A DNA stretch of 64,000 nucleotides, from NCBI RefSeq assembly GCF_001625305.1, contig NW_017803943.1, positions 1,058,862 through 1,122,861 of the forward strand. Direction: 5' to 3'. Shown piece after piece: positions 12,966 through 23,266 of this stretch (position 1 is its first letter; each line of letters starts with the position of its first letter). Source of the DNA: Branchiostoma belcheri (lineage: Eukaryota > Chordata > Leptocardii > Amphioxiformes > Branchiostomatidae). The translations under genes and the position numbers were made by a program. The notes under the pieces are model-generated. The model had not been told where the DNA came from, searched no databases, and saw nothing but the letters and a program-made list of their open reading frames with translations.

Positions 12966-13400
12966 AATGCAAATTATGCAAATGAGGACTTAATTTGCAT
13001 AATTAATGAGGAGATTCTATAATTATAGTGTTTATATAATGGTACTTTTATACATGTAATGATGATGATGATGAATCTATTTAATCTGTGGCAGGCGGAA
13101 CATTAACAGATACCAATTATGCAAATGATGACTTAATTTATGTGAAAACTCTGTGACTCCTTATTGGTGAATGATGGGAATTTAATACCTTGTGACATGT
13201 GTAAGTTAATAAAGGTTTACACCACTATGCATATATTATGTTAATGTAGAGGTCATTTGCATAATTAACGAGGACATGTTGAAATGAAGTATGATAAAGG
13301 AGAGGAATTTTACACAAAAAATATTGTCATTTGAATTTAGAGAACCATAAATTAAACTAGATTATGCTAATTACGACCTTATTTCCGTAGTCAATGAGAC
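12966..13400. repeat. AT-rich degenerate repeats with ATGCAAAT-type motifs
   Basis: Related words recur about every 110-150 bp in both orientations: TTATGCAAATGAGGACTTA near 12972, TTATGCAAATGATGACTTA near 13118, CATTTGCATAATTAACGAGG near 13252 and ATTATGCTAATTACGACC near 13363. They look like decayed tandem or inverted copies of one repeat. Some words match the octamer consensus, but a regulatory role is not shown. Confidence 0.5.
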
Positions 13401-13574
13401 AAATAAAAAACATTTACAAAAACTCATATATTGCATGGAGGTATGAAATCTAAGAATTCTGGTTATTTTTGTTACTAAATTCTACTATCTTTACAACTTC
13501 ACCCCCTTATGAAGGCCCAGTGGAGGCTACAAAGTCGTTTACGATTTTTTTTATTCACATATATTTATTGAGTA

Positions 13575-13935
13575 TTAGGCAAGAAGCACATTTGCTTATG
13601 ACACCTTCTACTCAAAAACACAAAACGAGAGTAAACTAGAAAGGTAATATTTGCAAAGCAAATGCATCATGTTTACCTTCGGATATGATATGGTATGCTC
13701 TGTTAATTCCTCTTCAAACACATTCACATACATGTACATGTATATGCCTAAATGCCTACTATGAAATTGCAACTTTGTATGTAACCCAACACCAGTTACT
13801 ATGGTGACAGACGTCAACAAATCAGGCCATTGGCCAGGTCAGAGGTTAGTGTTTGGAAAAACAATAACAAGAGCAAAAACAATATGTTTTCCTTCGGTAA
13901 ACATAAATATAATGACAAGATACATACATAAACTT
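13575..13935 (+). repeat. Dispersed repeat, copy 1
   Basis: Shares long near-identical blocks with 24777-25075, for example GCAAATGCATCATGTTTACC, TAACCCAACACCAGTTACTA and GGCCATTGGCCAGGTCAGAG. A partial, reverse-orientation copy occurs near 63310-63400. No coding capacity was recognised. Confidence 0.75.
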
Positions 13936-14269
13936 GATAAAGTACAAAATGGAGAAAAGAAAAATGAGTAACGTTATAAACAAGACAAGTTGGTGATCTA
14001 TCAATTACGAGAATCTATCTGTCCAGTAAATAAAAGTTTGGACTCCATCGAAGACGTTACAGTTTTGTCAATGTGAAATTGACATGGACCCTCGGAGCAG
14101 CAAAGGACGTAAAGCTACTGAGATGCTGTAGCTACTATGTTGGAAAGGGATGAGTACTTTTTTTGACTGGTCGTTAGCGTTAGGATGCGGCAGTTTGTCA
14201 AGAAACAGACCTTATGGCAACTAGGAAAACATAACAACTTCGCCTTTTGCCTACATCTGCTTGGAGATT

Positions 14270-14849
14270 CCGTAGGGGGCACAGGGGACAAGAGTTTGAA
14301 AACTTTAGATCAGGTGACTTGGCGCAGGTTATATGCGTAAAGGGGCGTTACGGATTTAATAACAGTATTGGAAATGTTTTGCTCCAAACACGTTGAAATG
14401 TATGATCCATATATTTTAAATACACTACAGTTAATTTATTTGGCAACCATTTATTCATAATATTTATTGACAGATGAGATATAGTGAAACTAAAATAATC
14501 GTTTCACCCCTACGATGAAGTTGCATCGTCCAAAGCTTGTATGCAAATATCCCCTCGCAAAAAAGTCCCCAGCGAGAGCCAAAACCCGGAAGTGAGAAGT
14601 CACAAATTCTTCGCACTTTCTTTCCACGTCAAATTTTAGGGCTTGGAAGTAAACTTAAGAGTAAGATATGCGGATGGACTGATTTTTGGGTGCCTTACCT
14701 GCTTTTCTGCAAACGTCGATCGCCAATTTTGTGACAACTTGAGCTCGAAAAGTGGAGTGGACACCGAGATCTCCTGATCAGGAAATCATTTCCTTGCTGT
14801 GTAAAACTTGTTTTTGTCGTGGCCAAAAATAGTCACCACAAACTTCAGC
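14270..14849 (+). promoter_or_regulatory. Probable FYB-family promoter and 5' UTR
   Basis: This gene-free stretch lies immediately upstream of the FYB-family start codon at 14850 and probably carries its promoter and 5' UTR. No TATA box or other decisive element was identified. The wider 12000-14850 interval separates the divergent TTLL7 and FYB-family genes and is otherwise mostly repeat DNA. Confidence 0.35.
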
Positions 14850-17800
14850 ATGGAGGTATGGAGTTGTTTGCTCTTGTTTCTTGATTTCCATATGAATAGG
14901 GGGGAACTACCATAAAGAAGAAGTTATATATTACAATCGGGGCAATTTGAGGAGTAAACTTCCGCAATCTCTCTGAAAAGACTGTTGCTGGCTTGAACCA
15001 CTTACCCCGGTAGTGTTATTTTAGGGGGACTTATCAGTATAGGGGGAGGAGCCATTGGTTTTGTATTTCACAGCGATTTGCGGCTGCTTTATCTACTTTT
15101 AAGATCCTTTTCCTTGATCAGGGTACGAAAGGAATCATCTCTACTGCCAGTACAGGGTTTGGAATTTAGTTTCAGTTTTGTAAATTTTTGTCCCATGTAC
15201 TTCCGTGTTACATTGATGATTGAGTACATCATAGGCGGTGACATGTTAATATATTTCAAACATGGTTTGAGTTTGCATACGAAGAGGAAATAAGTGAAAT
15301 CTGAAGGAGTTGATTTATACAAGGTGGCAACATATTTGGGCCTGCTGTTATTTCCTTGTATAATTTGATATGAGGCTGATGAGTACTGTTATAGTAACCA
15401 GCAATTATGATTTCCTGCTTTTCCAGAAATGTACTCACTTCATCCACAACTTTCAATGTAAAAAAGAAAAATGAAGCTGCACATTGTTTTCAAACATTTT
15501 TATTTTTTCATCTATTCATTCAAAATAAAAATAAAATGTTTGAAAACATTCAACAACCGCCTGTCTTTAAGTTTTCAGAGTAATTCTAACTGTTTACCAA
15601 TGTGTATTTCAGTATGTAACGTTATTCTGAAAACAACACTAGTATGTCACTATTATGTAATATTGAGAAAGAAAATCCCTCATTCCTGCTTTGCAAGAAA
15701 TTTGTTCCTCGGACACTTTCAATTTTACACTGTCAAGATGTCAATTAGATTCAAACTCTGAAGGATATCATCAATAATGACGTACACATAAACTTTGTAA
15801 ATGTGATGTATTCCATGCTTTCTTGCATTGCAAATTTTCCAACGATTTTTTGCATGCTTTGAAGAGGCTCTTGACTTGTACTTTGACCTTTGGTAGCATC
15901 GACAGGTGGTTCAAAAGTTCAAAGTTCAAGTGTAGTGCTTATAAAGTCAGATTATTGTTTTTCCTCATTACCGGTAACCTGCAGGGAAGGACCTATCCTT
16001 CTGTGAAATGGTTACTATTTTCTGACATGATTGTGTGTTCATAGCTATATTTGATGGATTTCTGTGATTTTTGGCATATGATTAGCTATTGAGGTCCTGA
16101 TGCAACCTGCTTTTTTCATTGTATTTGTATTTTCATGTGTTGATATAAAGTAAGTGTTTGCATGCAAATAATAATATAAGTGATAATGAATAAGTAAGTG
16201 ATACGGTAATAAGTGATAAGTAATAAAATAAGTGATTGCATTCATAAAAAATTATTTCTCTTCTCTTCACAACAAAGTACAGTATTAAAAAATTCCATCT
16301 TGACTTCTGTCTTGTATAGGATACGGGCGATGATATCTACGATGATCCCAAAAGTCTCCAAAGTAACCAGACGTCTGTGAGGGCAATCGCGCAGATGTTT
16401 GCAAATCAGCCTAAACCTGCGCCTGCGCCCCACCCTATTGTACCCAAGAAAACCTGGAAACCTCCAGTCAACAGCGGCGGCACAGCCACTCCCATCATCA
16501 TGATGAAACCGCCGACGGCAAAGAAGCCCGCCGTCGCCTCTAAGCCCGAGCCGCACCCCAACAAGCCCGCTGTTCCTAAGAGATCGCCCGTAAGTCCCGG
16601 TTTGAAAGCCGGCGTGGGCATCTCGATGGACGAACTGAAAGCAACGATACAGAAGAAGTCGACTGGATCTCACTCAGATCTCACGGGATCGAAGCCGCAG
16701 GTGCCGAGAAGATCGCCCCAGACTGCTGTCAGTCCGACAATCCCGCACGTCCCTCTCAAGCACGTGAACAACAGTCCAAAAGCGCCACACGACAACGAGA
16801 GAATACCAGCACCCAATCGTGCAAGTCCGACAGAAAACGACGGCGGAAAAGCCATCCCGCAGCCCCTCCCACCGTTGGAGGTTCTCGGTGAACCACCCAA
16901 GAAGCCGGGGCGGCCGCCGGAGGTGCAGCTCCCGGAAGTCCAGACAGAGGGACAGAAGAGATCACTGCCACATCCACCTCCTGAGCCAGATGAAGGTACT
17001 GAGATGGCTTCTTACAACACTGTATGGTCTCCTGGCCAGGTTCAAAATATCTACCTGCAAAAGAAGATTAAGATTACAGAAAAAGATAAGATTGACTCCC
17101 GATTCCAAAAGGTTGAAACGAAATTAGGCTCGGTAATATAAATGACAATTTCTATATCATGCAGCCACGGTGTAGTCATTTCATGGGATTTTCCTGATAA
17201 TGAACAAAAACAATGGCCTTTTCACTGTCTTGACAGACAGAGTTTGTATATTATTATATGATTTCTTGTCTTAAAAATATTGAAATTAATTTGTTCGTGA
17301 GGAAGGAAATTAACATGCGTTTGCTAAGAGAAAGAAAAAAAAGCTATGTAGAACTGGGGAAAAACTCTGTCCTCTGTCCTGAACACCATTTTCTTTCTTC
17401 ATTTTGATGACTAGTGTTCGAGGAGGATGAGGATGGAGGCATGTATGAAGATGTGGAGACCGCCAGAGCTCGTCTGCAAAAGGAGAGACAAGAGGCTTCA
17501 GGCTCAGACATGTAGGTTCACACTAAGTCTCTGTTATGTGGTCACATTTGTCACCTGTTTAAAACATATCTTGCATCAAAGTTGCACTTTTTAGCTAGAC
17601 TAAGACTAAGTCTATAATTCTTCTGACCAATAGAAGGCCAATGGAAGAGGAAGATGAGGAGGATGTATATGAGGATACAGAGAACCGCCCTCCCCCACTA
17701 CCCAGCCCAAGAACTCCTGGTATGTTTTGTTTTTGGTATGTCTGTGTGTTTTTCTGAATATATAATAAATAATGGACAGCGTCCGTGAGACAGCTGCTAA

Positions 17801-20800
17801 GCTGAGCCTTGGCATTGCATTAAAAAAAAAAAAACAATTTGTGCAAACAAGATACATTAGCTTCATACAAGAACGATATATGTAGGTTTACAACATATAA
17901 AATGATAAGATCCTCACGACTGCTTACACTTAAATCTACGTTTATTTTATGTTTGTTTGTCAGGTTTTCCACTGCCGTCGCCTGTCCCCTCTTCCCTGCA
18001 TGGTATGGCCCTCCCTGCCACGCCCAAACACAATGAACCTGAACCTGAGGAAGATGATGAGACATACGACGACATCCGCCCCAACGTGAGTTTTCACTTA
18101 AGATTAGCTCCTTATGCTTATAGATTTTACAAACATGTCATTAATATATCATACATGTACACAGTATTACATAGTACTATACATATATTTTGGTAGTATT
18201 ACATACAAATAGGGAGATGGAGAATTTTGCCCAAAATTCCCTTTGCCCAGATTCATGAGTTACATGTAGCCTTTGGCATCAACTTTCTGCACATAAAAGA
18301 ACCCAACACACTTATAGAGGAGAGTAGGGGTGATCTGGTGTGTTTGGCTAAAATTTAGCCATAGCAAAGCCACTTTGCAGTTGCACTATCAGTATCAGCT
18401 GTTGAAAAAAAACATTACACTTGAAACTTAGAGTTGGAACTGCTGTAAGTTACTGTTATAAGCATTTAGCATCAGTGTGCAGGCACATCTAACCCTTGGA
18501 AGACAGGGAACAACAGATAGTGAGTGAGTGTGAATTATACATGCTTTACTCACTTGTCATGCTTATGAAGAGACAAGTGTGAAGTTAACCCTGCATGTTG
18601 TTTGTTTCAGCAGCAGGGTAGGAATGATAGTGAGGAGGAAGGAGAGGATGAGGACCTGTATGAGGGACTGGATGAAGTTCAGGAGCAGGTCTCACAGCTG
18701 GACAGAAGGTCAGCACTCGTCAGGAAAAACAAATTGCTAGTATTTACATGTACATTTTATTAAATTGACGGAAAATTTGAAGGCCTTATTCATATATTAT
18801 GTGTCTTTAATATAGTGTGTGCTGCAGAATTTCCATGTTGACATAATGTTACATGAATCATATACTTTAAATCACGATTTTTTTCAGTTTTCACAGTCAC
18901 TTCTGTACTGCAAACTTATCATTACTGTTATTTTATAGCATTAAGTCTGTGCATCAATATATTCAGAAGACAATCAGAATGTACATGACTTGTATGAATC
19001 TTCAAATTTCATTCTCACCTCGCCTTTTACTTCATTTCAGTCGATGATTTGCTCTTCTTTTTCTCCAATCACACTTTCTTGAGTAATGATGTTTCCTCTA
19101 GGATGGGGACTTTCTCTCACCTTCCTTTTCGCCTTTGGGGTTCAAATGGTAGTACTCCTGTCAATGGGTAGGTGGTGTCTCTATCTGATGACCCCTTCAC
19201 CTAACCTATTAAACCAGTCTCTTCTGTGCTTATACAATGGATGATTCTAACTGCATGTCAGAAAGGCCTTAAGCCAGCATGACAGAGTCAACAGACTTGG
19301 CCAAGTATACAGGCTATATGGGTAATGTTACAACAGAATGATAAAATGGAAGAGATAGATTTTCTAACACAAAGCTATATGCATTGCAACTTAAAAGAAT
19401 GATTTGACATATGCACTGAAATACGTCTACCTGTAGAACTTCTGTCAGTATCCAATCATTGACACAAGCAAAAAAAAACACAAAAGGACAGGACTGGGTA
19501 CATGTGTAATACTAAGCCTCATTGCTTTGTTTTTGAAATTTCCAGTAAAAGTGAGTCGTCAGAGGACCTCCTGGATAAGGACAAAAAGGCTCGCAAGAAG
19601 GATGAGAAACTTCGGAAGGAGCAGGAGAGAAAGGAGCAGAAGGAGAGGGAGGAGCGAGAGAAAAGGGAGAAGAAGGAGGCGAAGAAGAGAGAGAAGGAGG
19701 AAAAGGAGGTGAAGAAAAAATTCAAGGTCAGTATGCATTCTATATACTTGTATAACTCTAGAACTACATTATACATTATGTAGTTCTGTTCTATGAACAT
19801 TTTAGATCTATGATTCCAATGAATGTTTCTTGATAAGAAACACTTGTTTTGCCAAGAGGAGAGTTTTCCTAATTTTTTACTTTTTTTTTAGCTCCGCCCT
19901 GATGACAAACTGGAGACACTGAGCCGAGGCCGGGTATTACACGTTCCTGACAAGACCACGAAACACGACAAGCTGGACCTTCTGGTGAAGCAAGGCGAGC
20001 TTCTGACCGTGGTGAAAATGGAGGACTGTCCTGAGGGGAAGTGGCTGGCCAGGAATACAGATGGCAGATGTATGTATATTTTGTCAACATTACAGTGGTC
20101 AAAATATTAAATGCATATTCCCAGGTTATATTATAGATATCTAAGACAAAAAAAAACAAGACAGGTAAAAAGACAATGTCAGTTTTTCCTCATAGTAAAT
20201 AATGTATTAAACATACTGTTCAATGAGATTCAGTTTGTACTAACTTTAACATCTTGAATCTTTGTTACAGATGGTTATATTGTAGCAAACAGTCTTGAGA
20301 TGGATACACAGTCAGTAAAGAGTGTAAGTCAGCAATCTTGTTTTGTCAGAAAAAATGTATCAATATTACTCACATAAGTACACTATATTGCAATCATTGT
20401 TAAGTGTGTCCTTTTGATGTTTTGTCTCATGTTTTTGCACAACCTAAACATTTTTCCCATCAATCTAAGGACTAATTAATGACTTTTCCCTGTCCTACAG
20501 TCTAGCAGCAGCTTCATGGGAGCAGAAGATGAGTAAGTTTGTTAGTTTTCAGCATGGAGGGTGTGTGTGTGTGTGTGTGTGTGTGTGACAAAGTCATGAA
20601 AAAAAAAACAGTAATGGAAAGAGAAAGGCTTATAATAATTAATAATTATTATAATAAACAATAGGAGCACTTAAAAAAGACTAAAATGCAAAAACTAATG
20701 TCACCAGGATTTTTCCTATAGGATGATGTATTTTTGACACCTAGAACATTCAACAGAAGATTTATATTTTTTGCAAGCTGCATATTGTGGGAAACCTATG

Positions 20801-21418
20801 CTTTTGGAAAATCTTGGTAGGTGCTATATTTTTCTATGATGATAAAAATGAGGAAATAGTAATTGAGCAATGCCCTTTTATTTGTTAATACAGTGACTCT
20901 AGAACTAACATATAGTGAACACGAAACAGTTATTCAGCTTCTCAGTAAATTTGTTCAAATTTCAGTGATGGGACTTATGATGATTGCAGACAACGGGAAG
21001 AAGGTATGTTCAAGCACTAAGATTTCAAAACTAATAATTTACGCAATGCTCGTAGATTGACTATAGAAATAGTGTTACAGTTACATTTACTTCAAAATTA
21101 ATGCTACATATATCTCCAAGTCCTTAATGCTTATTTTGTATCGTAGGCTTGTTCTAGCTATTCATTGGTGGTACCAAAAAATAACACAATGTGATGTCAC
21201 TTGCTTTTGGGCTATTTCAAATACTTCAATTATGAAATGATGACATAAATGGCAGTAAATAAGAAATGGCAGTAAATGTCAATATCAGATTTCCTCATCC
21301 AGAATATTTTGCTTTGCCACTCTGAAACTACATTTGGATGCCTTTAAAGGATAAGAATTTTCCAACATTTTTGTGATATTTTCCAGTTGAAGAAGAGGAT
21401 GTGTATGAGGAGTTCTAA
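14850..21418 (+). CDS. FYB1: FYB/ADAP-family adaptor with C-terminal helical SH3 domain (12 coding exons)
   Basis: Scaffold of the FYN-binding-protein family (FYB1/FYB2/PRAM1); vertebrate members link immune receptors to integrins through SLP-76 and SKAP proteins. Coding exons: 14850-14855, 16320-16995, 17415-17511, 17634-17719, 17964-18085, 18611-18708, 19546-19726, 19892-20069, 20271-20323, 20501-20532, 20966-21003, 21387-21418; 1599 nt, 532 aa. The first exon is only ATG GAG. Residues 25-227 are Pro/Lys-rich; GEPPKKPGRPPEV resembles the proline motif of vertebrate FYB. A series of acidic tyrosine motifs follows (IYDD near 9, MYEDV, VYEDT, TYDDI, LYEGL, then TYDD and VYEEF at the C-terminus), candidate SH2 ligands after phosphorylation. 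A Lys/Glu/Arg-rich helix (about 362-422) runs into a helical-SH3 domain (about 420-490) with CPEGKWLARNTDGRYGYI. It has one SH3 domain, like FYB2 or PRAM1, not two as in FYB1, so the symbol is nominal. An unused 66-nt exon may exist at 19102-19167. Confidence 0.88.
15485..15548. repeat. Short AT-rich foldback
   Basis: TGTTTTCAAACATTTTTATTTT at the left end pairs with AAAATGTTTGAAAACA at the right, with a short loop. It lies in the first FYB-family intron and is probably a MITE remnant. Confidence 0.55.
18300..18535. repeat. SINE tail fragments
   Basis: The block has the family tail (cacacttatagaggagagtaggggt) and, at 18475-18530, the text ATCTAACCCTTGGAAGACAGG followed by GGAACAACAGAT. The latter recurs near 1880-1920 and 22540-22590, and the former near 2395-2450 and 47900-47950. 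It lies in a FYB-family intron. Confidence 0.55.
20561..20587. repeat. (GT)n microsatellite
   Basis: About 13 uninterrupted GT units lie in the intron after the tenth FYB-family coding exon. Confidence 0.9.
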
Positions 21419-23266
21419 CAAGGAACAACTTACCAACCTGGTGACGTGTCAAGATGAAGCAGCTCAATATTTTAGCCATATCAAAATTATGATAGAACTA
21501 GTGTAGCCAAGAGGGAAACTCTTTGAGTTCTGATCAACAGTGAAGGGTGCACGGTATTTGAATTGTATAATCATATTTAGCTAAAAAAAAAATAATAATT
21601 TAAAAGTATTTAGCTTGAGTTTAATGCCCATGCTTTGGAAAGAGATTTTAACACTGCAATTTTGTTGTTTGACGGTGTGCACTATAGAGGTTTTAAACAA
21701 CATACTGACAATCTTTTAGGTAAAGAAACATCTATACGTACACAATACAACAGTATTTTCTAGGTAAGTGCCTTAAAGTAAGCTGAAATCATTTGATATT
21801 CGAGGCCCCTTTATGAAATGTTTTAATGTATTTACAAAATTTGGAACAGTTTTTTTGATGATCACTGAAATCTGCCATCTAATAACCAAGAAAACAAATA
21901 TGTTATGCTACGTTTTAGCTATGCATTTCAATCATTTATTGTTGGTATTAAATTATATTCAATTTGTTAAAATGCATTATCTAGTAGATCTATGTAATTA
22001 CTATAGGCAATATGGTGTATGCAGACTTTCCTATGATCAATTCATGAATACATTTCATTAAAAAATAAAGTTGACTTTATTGTAAAATAGTGACTAAAGA
22101 TGTATTCTTAAGCTACTATTAATAAGCAATGTAATTGCATAGTATAGCATTAAAAACTTATATATAATCATCGCAAATAATATAACTGAGTGTATTTGCA
22201 TACATTTTCTCCATATAGTTCATGTAATACTATAACATGCTGACATTGTATTCTGCTTTCAATGCAACACTTAACTTGTGAAGTTAAGATTTAAAATAAT
22301 AATGGAATAGTTAAGGATATCAAACTGAATAGATAGTTAAGGTTAGAAATACAGCTTCTTCACTTAACTGACATTGCAGTTGTCGACTGAAATTATCTCA
22401 AGTCATTAGGTATTGTTGAAAAATTGGCAATCAAAAGCACAGTTACAATATGTCTAGCTGTAGTCCAACTGTATTCATTGGTGTGATGATGGTTCAACGT
22501 ATTATAAGTCTTACATGCTCAGTAAATTAGACATCTGTTATGTCTAACCCTTAGAAGATGGGGAACAACAGATGCTAAACCAGATAGTGATATTTTGTGT
22601 ACCAATTTATATATCACATATTCATATATCAATTTATATTATATATCTACAATGACTCCTACATTGTAATTGTTTAAATGTCAAAATGTTGCGCTCAATT
22701 TAAAGCAATGGATGTGGAAGAAAGAGTTAGTATTACTATAAATAGTATGATTGAGATTTGTTGACCGAACTAATAACCAAAAAGGTGGCTGATGCTGTTT
22801 ATGGTGGATATTTTGAATTCCCAAATTGGATTGTGATAGACTATATGTAGCATATTTACCATAACTTGTAATGTTGTGTGGTTTTGAGGGGTCTTCATTG
22901 TAAACAAACTTCAACAATTTATGATTGGGATTCTTTTACCTATATTGTTAAACTTTCATCAGGCAGTTAATACCACCTTGTATCTTAGAATATCAATTTA
23001 ATTTTCATTCTATGGTCTCTATATAAGATCACTCAATAAACAGGAATTTCTGAACTTGGGAAATCTTGTCTGTGATTTAATGTGAAGAACCAGTTTTCTT
23101 AAGGTATGTCCTCTTAAATGTCTTCAGGCCTACGAAAATTAATTTTCATGTTTCCTGTTACAGTCCTGCAAAAATAGGATTGGTAGGTAGGGATTCCACT
23201 GTTCTGCACAATAACATTTTGTTAAGGACAGAAGTGTTGTTGGAGTGTCCCTGCCTGGTATCAAGT
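21419..23266. other. FYB-family 3' UTR and convergent intergenic DNA with LRRC42
   Basis: No coding exon was recognised. AATAAA signals on the plus strand at 22064-22069 and 23035-23040 are candidate FYB-family polyadenylation sites, giving a 3' UTR of about 0.65 or 1.6 kb. A SINE tail fragment lies near 22540-22590. A dispersed repeat near 23125-23195 recurs near 45795-45870 and, inverted, near 54230-54310. LRRC42 converges from the right, with its stop at 23267-23269. Confidence 0.55.

Larger units (their letters stand above)
12352..14269. mobile_element. Possible 1.9-kb non-autonomous element with matching terminal repeats
   Basis: The 19-mer AATCTCCAAGCAGATGTAG at 12352-12370 is exactly inverted at 14251-14269, and it shares its core with the small foldback elements at 4081 and 11048. 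The interior holds no coherent transposase frame. It contains AT-rich ATGCAAAT-type repeats (12966-13400) and a dispersed repeat copy (about 13575-13935). No clear target duplication was seen, so the two ends could be independent fragments. Confidence 0.4.

Noticed and set aside
16242-16673. 143-codon minus frame opposite the large FYB-family exon
   Set aside because: It is the antisense shadow of the Pro/Lys-rich coding exon.
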